Shown here piece after piece: positions 13,015 through 19,742 of a stretch of 43,529 bases of DNA; the first letter of the stretch is position 1, and each line of letters starts with the position of its first letter. Position numbers and translations under genes: made by a program. The notes under the pieces are model-generated. The model was not told where the DNA came from and ran no database searches. It saw only the letters and a program-made list of their open reading frames with translations. The DNA is from an uncultured Myxococcales bacterium (lineage in GTDB: Bacteria > Myxococcota_A > UBA9042), in NCBI GenBank assembly GCA_903850505.1, contig CAINLT010000038.1, positions 1-43,529 on the forward strand, written 5' to 3'.

Positions 13015-13241
13015 ACGGACTGCTCGCCGATCCGCTGCGTCTCGCGGTGGCGCTGGCGACGGCGGTCGCTGGCCTCGTCGTGTTCTGGCAAGGGCAGAGG
13101 CGGCAGGAAACGCCGCAGCGCGTCGCGGGCGTCATCATCGCGCTCTCCCCGCTTGTGATTCACGAGATGGACCACCTGCTCGGCTTTGTCGGCGGCGTCG
13201 GTCTGGGACTTTGGATGTATTTGCGGGTGAATCGCCCCTGA
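13011..13241 (+). CDS. small two-helix membrane protein coupled to carB
   Basis: A 76-residue protein whose ATG overlaps the carB stop (ATGA). Two hydrophobic stretches (about 10-26 and 38-70) flank a basic loop ([10 protein letters not shown]). The pattern G...FW.GQRR....R.AG......P..I......G....L....R is shared with the 69-residue protein at 40337-40546, so the two look like members of one small-membrane-protein family. Such proteins are sometimes labelled 'amino acid transport protein' without evidence. Translational coupling to carB is the only functional hint. A longer in-frame opening upstream lies inside carB and is not credible. Confidence 0.7.
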
Positions 13242-13272
13242 CGCGCGAACCACGGTCGCGTCGGCTGGCCAA

Positions 13273-14625
13273 CTACCGCGATGCGGGCTGCCATTTTCCG
13301 TCAAAGTACTGGTAGACGCCGATGCTCACGTCCGGGCAGAACGACTTGCCGCCGGTGCAGCCGTTGGCCATTGGCACGGCCACGTCGATCCGCAGACCGG
13401 AGTCGACCATCCACGGGAACAGGATGCGCACGCCGGTGCCGGCTGACAGCATGGGCCGCACGCTGCGGGTATCGGTGGCTGCGACGCCGCCGTCGACGAA
13501 CACCGCGGGCTGGAGCGCGATCCAGGTCGATTCCAATGCGATGAAGCGCGTTTCGAGGTTGGCAATGGCATAGCGCGACGTGCTGGCGAAGTTGTCCGTG
13601 TAGCCGCGGACTTCGTCCAGACCGCCGATGTAGAAGCGCAACTGCCGCGGCGCGTCGCCTTGGACGCCGGCTTGGACGCGACCGGCGAAATTCCAGCGCT
13701 CGCCAGCGGTGAGGAAGCCGACGCTTTCCACCCACAGGCGGCCAAAGTCGGTCGCGAACGCCAGGCTGGGCGGCGCGGTCGCGATCAGGGAGGCGCGGAT
13801 TTCAAGTGACACGCCCTCCTGCCGGATGCCCTCGGTGTCCACGCGGCCAATCATGCTGGCGAGGCTGTAGGAGGCGGCCCACGCCTGCGGGGCGTCTGGG
13901 CCCGGGTCGCTGCCGTCTGGCGGGATGAAGGTGGTGCGCATCACGTCCACGCGGCCGCCGATGCGGAAGGCGTCGTGCCAGCCCAACCAGGAGAGGTCAG
14001 TCGTGAAGCGCAGGCGTCGGTCAGCAAAGTCACCGCGCGGGCGGACGAGTTGGTCGGCGAGGACCAGCCAGTCGAAATGCGTGCCGAGGAATCGCGGGTC
14101 GCGGAACCACGCCTGAAAGCCGTTGAAGTGGGTGAAGCGCTGGTATTGCGCGCCGTACTCGAGGAAGCGACCAGCGAGGTTGGTGTCCGTCGCGCCGGCG
14201 CGAATCCACGCGACGCCACTGCCCGCGCCAAAGGCAAAGAGCGGGTTGAGCGTCCAGCGCTCCTCCAACGTGAAGATCGCGATCACTTTGCCGTCGCGGC
14301 GGATGATGTCGCCCGAGACGTGGCTGAAGATGTCGAGGTTCCAGAGACGCGTCAGGGCAAAATCCCAAGTCTCCTGGACGACGCGCTCACCGGCGTTGAA
14401 CGGCAGGTCGCGAAACACCACGTCGGGGTGCGTGCGGGTCAGGCCGACGATTTCAATGGCGTCCACGACGACGGGCAGTCCCACGGAGCTGGACTCGTGC
14501 ACAGGCGGCTTCGCGTGTCGGCGCGCCGCGTGTGCGGGCAGCGCAGCCAGCGTGAGGAGACCGCAAAGCAGAAGCGACTGGAGAATCGCGAGGGGACGTC
14601 GGCAACGCATCAGGGCAAGTCCCAT
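13273..14625 (-). CDS. Omp85/BamA-superfamily outer-membrane protein with one POTRA-like domain
   Basis: 450 residues. A Sec signal peptide (about 1-33, ending PAHA) is followed by one POTRA-like domain (about 51-125; VVDAIEIVGLTRTHPDVVFRDL) and a beta-barrel region (about 130-450) rich in alternating aromatic strands. FYIGGLDEVRGYTDN contains the VRGY signature of the loop that plugs Omp85 barrels. BamA has five POTRAs and TamA three, so this is a shorter surface-antigen (D15) type protein. It could insert or secrete envelope proteins or lipids; substrates are unknown. The ATG at 14625 has GGAGAGG just upstream. It is convergent with the carAB operon. Confidence 0.82.
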   Translation of the reverse strand: MGLALMRCRRPLAILQSLLLCGLLTLAALPAHAARRHAKPPVHESSSVGLPVVVDAIEIVGLTRTHPDVVFRDLPFNAGERVVQETWDFALTRLWNLDIFSHVSGDIIRRDGKVIAIFTLEERWTLNPLFAFGAGSGVAWIRAGATDTNLAGRFLEYGAQYQRFTHFNGFQAWFRDPRFLGTHFDWLVLADQLVRPRGDFADRRLRFTTDLSWLGWHDAFRIGGRVDVMRTTFIPPDGSDPGPDAPQAWAASYSLASMIGRVDTEGIRQEGVSLEIRASLIATAPPSLAFATDFGRLWVESVGFLTAGERWNFAGRVQAGVQGDAPRQLRFYIGGLDEVRGYTDNFASTSRYAIANLETRFIALESTWIALQPAVFVDGGVAATDTRSVRPMLSAGTGVRILFPWMVDSGLRIDVAVPMANGCTGGKSFCPDVSIGVYQYFDGKWQPASR

Positions 14626-14975
14626 GACCCTCTCCGCGACCGCGCGGACAGGTAGAGAACCGCAAAGTGCACGTTTGTCTGTGGTGGCAAAACGCAGTGG
14701 TCACCGCGACAGGGGAAGTGCTGGAGACAGATCCACCCGACCCAAGGTAGCCGCGAGCGCGGGACTGTCAAGGCGCGCGGCCCAAACGATTGTTGCGCTC
14801 CCCGCGCCCGGTTTCTTTTTTCCACGGACTGTGGCGCGTCGCGAGAAGTCGCCTACCTTGCCAACAGTTGGGCAACGAGTGGGGGTCTATTCGGTATTCA
14901 TCGGAATGCCCGCCGCGCGCTTTTTTTTGTCCACTTCACGTCGTCGTGGTTACGACATTGCCCCGGAGAATTGAC
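14626..14975. other. 350-base divergent intergenic region
   Basis: This separates the Omp85 gene (-) from the 11-mer repeat protein (+) and must hold both promoters. I see no credible gene. Two T-rich runs stand out: TTTCTTTTTT at 14812-14821 and TTTTTTTT at about 14921-14928. The first follows a weak inverted repeat (GGCGCG 14772-14777 with CGCGCC 14803-14808), so a short + strand transcript ending there is conceivable but unsupported. TACCTT at 14854-14859 is a possible -10 for the + gene, with only a poor -35 (GTGGCG, 14831-14836). Confidence 0.4.
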
Positions 14976-15290
14976 ATGCCAGATCTGATCGACAAGGTTG
15001 CTGAAGCCGCTGAACACCTGAAAGACGTTGTGTCCGAGACGGCCACCAAGGTCGTGCACGCGGCGACGGAAGCGCTGCACAAAGGCGAGCATGCCATCAG
15101 TCACACGGCGGCAAAGGCCTCCGATGCGACGGTGAAAGCGACTGCTGACGCCAAACATGAGGGCACCAAGGCCGCCCACAAGGCGGAGCACGCGGTGCAA
15201 GCCGTCGGTGCCAAGGCGGAGCACGCGGTTCATGCCGCTGGCGCCAAGGTCGTGCACGCGGGCGAGAAGCTCAAGAGCGTGGGCCGCTAA
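14976..15290 (+). CDS. Lys/His/Ala-rich 11-mer repeat helical protein (LEA- or histone H1-like)
   Basis: 104 residues starting at ATG 14976 with GGAGAA at 14965-14970. There is no signal peptide, no Cys, Trp or Tyr, and only one proline (residue 2). Composition is dominated by Ala, Lys, Glu and Val with eleven histidines. The C-terminal third repeats every 11 residues (KAEHAVQAVGA, KAEHAVHAAGA, KVVHAGEKLKS), and earlier parts keep a similar amphipathic pattern. This periodicity resembles group 3 LEA and apolipoprotein helices; the Lys/Ala content also resembles bacterial H1-like proteins. It could bind membranes, DNA or metal, or protect proteins in stress. No function is established. Confidence 0.75.
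   Translation: MPDLIDKVAEAAEHLKDVVSETATKVVHAATEALHKGEHAISHTAAKASDATVKATADAKHEGTKAAHKAEHAVQAVGAKAEHAVHAAGAKVVHAGEKLKSVGR
15180..15278 (+). repeat. three 33-bp tandem units inside the 11-mer repeat gene
   Basis: Units begin at 15180, 15213 and 15246. The first two share AAGGCGGAGCACGCGGT exactly; the third has AAGGTCGTGCACGCG. The 33-bp spacing equals 11 codons, so the protein repeat also exists at DNA level and may expand or contract by slippage. Confidence 0.75.
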
Positions 15291-15625
15291 ACAGGCTGGC
15301 CTGGGTCGGACACCCAATTTCTTTCGGTCAGACCTGTTGCAGTTCGGACTGGGATCGCGAGCGTGCACGCCCGGTGGCACGCCTCGGATCGGGAATGTTG
15401 GATCGCGAACTTCGGTCGGAGTGTCTAGCTCGATGGCAACAAGCACGCGGAGCGGGGAATCGCGCCTCGCTCCGCTGGGAAGCTTGGAGATAGTGCGGTT
15501 GCGCAATGGCGGTGCGCCTGCCAGCGACGCGTTCCCACCGGCGGTGGTCGCGTTCCGGTCAACTTCGGCTCCCGACGCGACGCAAGCAACGCGCAATTCC
15601 CAACGATTCGATGGGAGGGAGGTCG
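15291..15625. other. 335-base intergenic region with a perfect inverted repeat
   Basis: No credible gene is present. The clearest structure is GCGGAGCG (15447-15454) with CGCTCCGC (15468-15475), an 8-bp perfect stem with a 13-base loop and no T run. It could end the upstream transcript in a Rho-dependent manner or structure the leader of the transporter gene. The frame of the downstream gene is open back to 15506, but the ribosome site supports a start at 15626. Confidence 0.45.
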
Positions 15626-17008
15626 ATGGTGAGCAAGGACAACAGGGCGCTCGGCGCGGATGGCGAAGACTGGCGCGACCTACTCTACCTCTACACGTTC
15701 CTCGATATTGGGCTCAGCCACCGCGCGCTTGAACGGCATGAGCGCGTCTGGATCCGGCGTTTCCTCGCCAATCGCGGCAAGCCGCAACTCTATCAGCGCA
15801 TGGATGAGATCATCGCGGTCGGCCACGTCGACGCCGCGGCGCTTCAGCAGGTCACGGAGCGGGCAGCGCGCGAGTTGTCGCCCGGCGAGAAGCGGCGCTT
15901 CATCTACAACCTCGCGCAGTTGTTCGAGTCCAAGGGCAAGCTCAGCGGCCCGGAGTACGACCGCCTCCTCGACATCGCCGGCACGATCGGCATCGAAGAT
16001 ACGGAGGCGGACGCGATGATCCAATCCGTCTTCAGCCTCAACGACAGCATCCTCGCGGAGATCGGTGTGCTGGCAGGCTGCGCCATCCTCTATCTCGCGC
16101 GGTCGGTCGTCGTCCCGCTGGTGATCGCCATCCTCATGACGATGATCATCTACCGCGTCGAGAGCTTCATCACCGAGAAACTCGCGATCCGGCGCTTCCG
16201 CTGGCTCACGCGTCTTGGCTCCACACTGCTGATTCTTGCGGCGGGCTTCGCGCTGGTCCTCGCTGCCGTCGCTTCCGGGACGGACATCGCCCATCGCTTT
16301 GGTTTCTATCAGCAGAAATTTGCGACGGTCCTGCACAACGCGTCGCTGCTCCAGAGCGGGCTCGCCTGGCTGCGCGCGCACGGCGTGGGTGACCTGATGT
16401 CGCACGTGCCGGTCGCCGACATCCTGACCGGATTGGCCCAGACGTTGGCCGGCATGGTCGGCAACTTCGTGCTGATCTGCATCTTCACCGGTTTCATGGT
16501 CTTCTCTGACGCCGAGTTCACGGGAATCGTCGCGGAAATCAAAGAGAAAATCGGCGGCTACATCTTCATCAAGTCCCTCATGTCGCTCCTCACTGGCGTA
16601 CTCGTCGGCGTGGAGTGTCTGATCTTCGGCATCGACTTCGCGATCTTCTGGGGCCTCCTGGCGCTGCTCCTGAACTACATTCCGACGGTGGGCTCCATCG
16701 CGGCCACGTTGCCGCTGATTCTCTTCGCGGTTGTCGAGATCGACTCCTGGGGCCTGATCGCGCTCTTCGCGCTCAACCTCATCGTACTGCTGCAGCTCAT
16801 GGGGCAGGTGCTGGAGCCCAAGCTCATGGGCACCCGCCTCGCGCTCAAGCCGATCGCGATCCTCCTGGGGCTCATCTTCTGGGGCCTGATTTGGGGGATT
16901 CCCGGGATGTTCCTGTCGACGCCGCTGATGGTCGTGCTCCGGATGCTTTCCGCGCACTTCAACGTCAGCCGAGGGTTTGAGCGGCTGCTGGCGACGGAAA
17001 CGACGTGA
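15626..17008 (+). CDS. AI-2E/PerM-family permease with N-terminal TerB-like domain
   Basis: 460 residues. The ATG at 15626 follows GGGAGG (15613-15618) at good spacing. Residues about 15-125 are a soluble helical domain (LLYLYTFLDIGLSHRALERHERVWI) resembling the TerB/DjlA-like fold. From about 145 on, hydrophobic segments match the AI-2E exporter (PerM) family: two early spans, a large loop, then a C-terminal bundle with NYIPTVGSIAATLP and LEPKLMGTRLALKPI, the family's most conserved region. PerM-type proteins export small molecules or ions; only a few have been tied to AI-2 or Na+/H+ exchange. The TerB-like fusion is unusual and suggests cytoplasmic sensing of metal or stress. Substrate is unknown. 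Confidence 0.82.
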   Translation: MVSKDNRALGADGEDWRDLLYLYTFLDIGLSHRALERHERVWIRRFLANRGKPQLYQRMDEIIAVGHVDAAALQQVTERAARELSPGEKRRFIYNLAQLFESKGKLSGPEYDRLLDIAGTIGIEDTEADAMIQSVFSLNDSILAEIGVLAGCAILYLARSVVVPLVIAILMTMIIYRVESFITEKLAIRRFRWLTRLGSTLLILAAGFALVLAAVASGTDIAHRFGFYQQKFATVLHNASLLQSGLAWLRAHGVGDLMSHVPVADILTGLAQTLAGMVGNFVLICIFTGFMVFSDAEFTGIVAEIKEKIGGYIFIKSLMSLLTGVLVGVECLIFGIDFAIFWGLLALLLNYIPTVGSIAATLPLILFAVVEIDSWGLIALFALNLIVLLQLMGQVLEPKLMGTRLALKPIAILLGLIFWGLIWGIPGMFLSTPLMVVLRMLSAHFNVSRGFERLLATETT

Positions 17009-17029
17009 GCTTGTAGGAGTCGTCCGCCG

Positions 17030-18292
17030 CTAGCGGTCAAACTGCGGCGTCTCGGCGCGCGGCTGCGGCGAAGTCTGCACCGGCATCTGCTCTGGCGGCG
17101 GCATCTGCTGCGGCGGCACTTCGATCACGATCGCGTGCGGCTGCAGGGCCGTCGCCGCAGGGAAGTTGAAAGTGCGGGTCGGCGATTCGCCATGCGCCGG
17201 CGTACTCGCCCGCTCCGCCTGCCGCAGCGCGGGACGGCCATTCGCAACGACGGGTGCGGCGATCTCAGGCGGCAACGCTGCGGCCTCGGCCGGAGCTGCG
17301 GTCGGCGCAACTGGCTCTGCCTGAGGCGCGGGCATCGCCGGCACCGCAACGGGCACGGTCGCCGGAATCGGCTCCAGCGCCATACGGCCACCCGCGTACT
17401 GCCAACGGTTGCCCGCCCGCACCATCGTCAGGGTATCGCCCGGCGCCGCATACGGATCGTCAGCCTGATCGACGCGCACGGCACCTTCCGTCACCTGAAC
17501 CACGACGCCGGAATCGTTCTCGTCGTGGCGGATCACAAAGCGCGTGCCGACGACCGATGCGCGGAAGCCCGCAAACATCACGCCATAGCGCTGGCCCGGC
17601 TTCAATTTGTCGACCTGGCATTCGACTTCGCCGTGACGCAGCCGCAGGAACGCGTCGCGATCGGCCATCGCCAACACGTCCAGCTCCGTGTCCGGCGCCA
17701 ATTGCAGCTCAAAGCGCCCCGGCACCACCACGCGGGCCATCGGGCCGTGCGCCGCGGGCGTCCGCAAGCGGTGGCCAAAGCGAATGGTGTCCCCGCCCGT
17801 CAGCTTGCGCCAACGTCCGTCCTGCGCGGCCACTTCCACGTTGCCCTCGACCAGGCTCGTCACCACGCCCGGACCGGGATTGTCGACTGACGGCGCCGTC
17901 GCTTCGACCACAAGCTGTTGAAACGCGACCTGATTCCGGTGCGACTTCTCGAGGAAAGGGAGCGCAACGGTGAACACGAGCGCGGCCGCAGTCGCGAGCG
18001 CCAGCCCCCAGACAAAGCCCGGGGAAACCCGCGGCGGCTTCTGCCAGCGACCGGACATCAAGTGCACGCGCTCGTCCAGGCTCTGGCGTTGCTCAGCAGT
18101 CAAGCCCGGCGCCCGGCCGCGCAGCAGGAGCGTTTGATAGCGGCGGACGTCATCGGCGACCGCGCGGCAGCTCGTGCACGCATCCAGATGCGCATGCAGC
18201 GGGGCATCCGCCTGCGTCTCGCGATGCCGCGCGTCGAGCAGATCGAGCCATACGGTCGCGTCCGGACACGGGTTCTGATTCATCGTGCTCAT
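17030..18292 (-). CDS. anti-sigma/FecR-like membrane regulator
   Basis: 420 residues. The N-terminal cytoplasmic part carries a zinc anti-sigma motif HLDACTSC (H35, C39, C42). One membrane span follows (about 93-114), then a FecR domain (about 160-290; VEGNVEVAAQDGRWRKLTGG, VVGTRFVIRHDEND and VTEGAVRVDQ) and a Pro/Ala-rich tail that ends in the periplasm. The start overlaps the sigma-factor stop by 4 bp (ATGA), so the two are cotranslated. In the known scheme, such a protein holds the sigma factor until an envelope signal arrives. No TonB receptor gene adjoins it, so the signal is not the classic siderophore case. A second in-frame ATG lies three codons in. Confidence 0.85.
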   Translation of the reverse strand: MSTMNQNPCPDATVWLDLLDARHRETQADAPLHAHLDACTSCRAVADDVRRYQTLLLRGRAPGLTAEQRQSLDERVHLMSGRWQKPPRVSPGFVWGLALATAAALVFTVALPFLEKSHRNQVAFQQLVVEATAPSVDNPGPGVVTSLVEGNVEVAAQDGRWRKLTGGDTIRFGHRLRTPAAHGPMARVVVPGRFELQLAPDTELDVLAMADRDAFLRLRHGEVECQVDKLKPGQRYGVMFAGFRASVVGTRFVIRHDENDSGVVVQVTEGAVRVDQADDPYAAPGDTLTMVRAGNRWQYAGGRMALEPIPATVPVAVPAMPAPQAEPVAPTAAPAEAAALPPEIAAPVVANGRPALRQAERASTPAHGESPTRTFNFPAATALQPHAIVIEVPPQQMPPPEQMPVQTSPQPRAETPQFDR

Positions 18293-18909
18293 TTGATCAC
18301 CTGTAGCGCGTGGCTGGGCAGGACGCCCTTGGCGCGCGCCGCTTCAAAAACTTCCTGTCTGGCATGAAATAGCCGCGATTTCACGGTGTTGACGCCGATG
18401 TCGAGCGTTGTGGCGATTTCCTCAAGCGACATGCCCTCCAACTCGTAGAGGGCGAAGACCACATATTTCTTCTCGGAGATGTCGCCGAGGACCTCGTACA
18501 GCGCACGGCATGTGTCGCGCGCTTCGATGCGACCTTCCGTATGCGTGGCGCGGCTTTGCGACTCCATCACGTTGTCGAGCCCGACCCAGCGGAGCCAGCC
18601 TTTGCGCCGCCCGCGCCGCAGGTACTGGAGCGCGACGTTCACCGTGATGCGGTGCAGCCACGTCGTGAAGCGCGAGTCGCCGCGAAACCGGTACAGCGCC
18701 CGCTGCAGTTCGATGAACACGTCCTGCACAACGTCTTCCAACTCGCTCGATGCGCCAAGCAGGTTGCGCGCCACGGATTCCACGCGCCGACTGTGACGCC
18801 GGTACAGGTCGCTCAACGCGTGGCCATTGCCGCGCTGGTAGGCCAGAACGAGCGCCTGATCCTGCGCATCGGATTCCAGGCGCTCGTCGCGATCGGGAAC
18901 TATCGCCAT
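18289..18909 (-). CDS. ECF-type RNA polymerase sigma factor
   Basis: 206 residues from ATG 18909, preceded by ACAGGTAACGAAC; a GTG 13 codons upstream is the alternative. Region 2 runs from about 35 to 100 (LYRRHSRRVESVARNLLG, EDVVQDVFIELQRALYRF, FTTWLHRITVNVALQYLR) and region 4 from about 135 to 190 (LEGMSLEEIATTLDIGVNTVKSRLFHARQ), with no region 3, as in the ECF group. It precedes and overlaps the ZAS-FecR regulator. The gene is divergent from the cohesin-like lipoprotein gene across 195 bases, which makes that operon a natural candidate target. Confidence 0.93.
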   Translation of the reverse strand: MAIVPDRDERLESDAQDQALVLAYQRGNGHALSDLYRRHSRRVESVARNLLGASSELEDVVQDVFIELQRALYRFRGDSRFTTWLHRITVNVALQYLRRGRRKGWLRWVGLDNVMESQSRATHTEGRIEARDTCRALYEVLGDISEKKYVVFALYELEGMSLEEIATTLDIGVNTVKSRLFHARQEVFEAARAKGVLPSHALQVIK

Positions 18910-19018
18910 GTTCGTTACCTGTGCCACTTGCGCCCAACGCCCGGGCACGGCGCCCGGATTCGTCAGTTCTGTTGCCGGTGCCCACTGAAAGGATCAAACG
19001 GCCGTCCGCGGATAGTCG

Positions 19019-19047
19019 TTGCGACTGGCGAGCCATTCCGCTACTTT
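19019..19047 (+). promoter_or_regulatory. candidate promoter for the cohesin-dockerin operon
   Basis: TTGCGA (19019-19024) and TACTTT (19042-19047) are spaced by exactly 17 bases, about 57 bases upstream of the lipoprotein ATG at 19105. The match is sigma70-like rather than a recognisable ECF motif. It is a visual call. Confidence 0.35.
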
Positions 19048-19104
19048 GCGTGCGCCGTCCGGCTGTATCGCCGCCCGGACACCTGTAGCGCGAGAGGACT
19101 TTCC

Positions 19105-19734
19105 ATGCAAGTTCAAAATGTTGCCGCCGCGGTGCTGTTGGCGCTGACGCTGACGGCCTGTGGCGAAGATACGCCGACCCAAGGCGCGGCGGACGTTGAA
19201 TCCGTCGGCGCGGATGCGGATGCGCAAGTCGCGACCGCGAACGACGGTCCAGTCTTTCTCCCGACGGGTGGAACGGCGACAACGGGCGCGGTCTCGATCG
19301 CCGGCAGTTGGACCGACACGAAGCGCGTGCACGTGGAGGTTGCGATCAACAACTTCACCGATCTCTTTGGCATCTCCGGCCACTTTCACTACGACCCGGC
19401 GGTCCTGCAGATGACCTTGCTGCAAGCGAACGCAGTGCCGATGGGCACCAAGAAGGACACGAGCGACTACACGCCGCGCGCCGTGGCCAAGGAAGCGCCG
19501 ACCGGACGAATCCTGTTGGGCGGTGCGCGCTTTTCCAACATTCCCTCGCCGTTTGATACGCCCGCCGGCGTCGCGGTGGGCCGGGAAGTGTGGCTCGTTC
19601 TGGAATTCACGGTGTTGCAGAAAGTGCCGACGACGCTCGCCTTTGACCCGAACACGCTGGTCGTGCGCAACGGCGCTTACACCGACGTGCCGACCGATTG
19701 GGGCCAGTTGCAGATCACCTGGACCGGGAAATGA
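19105..19734 (+). CDS. lipoprotein with cohesin-like domain
   Basis: 209 residues from ATG 19105, with AGAGG at about 19093-19097. The signal peptide ends in LTLTAC (lipobox Cys near residue 17) and is followed by a low-complexity Thr/Asp/Ala linker. Residues about 65-205 look like one cohesin-type beta-sandwich: RVHVEVAINNFTDLFGISGHF, then HYDPAVLQMTLLQA, GGARFSN, and LVLEFTVLQKVPTTLAF. The pattern 'V.V...N...L.G....F.YDPAVL' is typical of cohesins, which bind dockerins. The next gene, 8 bases on, ends in a dockerin-like module, which supports this reading. The lipid anchor would place the cohesin on the outer membrane. The frame is open far upstream but only this start gives a signal peptide. 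Confidence 0.72.
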   Translation: MQVQNVAAAVLLALTLTACGEDTPTQGAADVESVGADADAQVATANDGPVFLPTGGTATTGAVSIAGSWTDTKRVHVEVAINNFTDLFGISGHFHYDPAVLQMTLLQANAVPMGTKKDTSDYTPRAVAKEAPTGRILLGGARFSNIPSPFDTPAGVAVGREVWLVLEFTVLQKVPTTLAFDPNTLVVRNGAYTDVPTDWGQLQITWTGK

Positions 19735-19742
19735 GGCGCACC

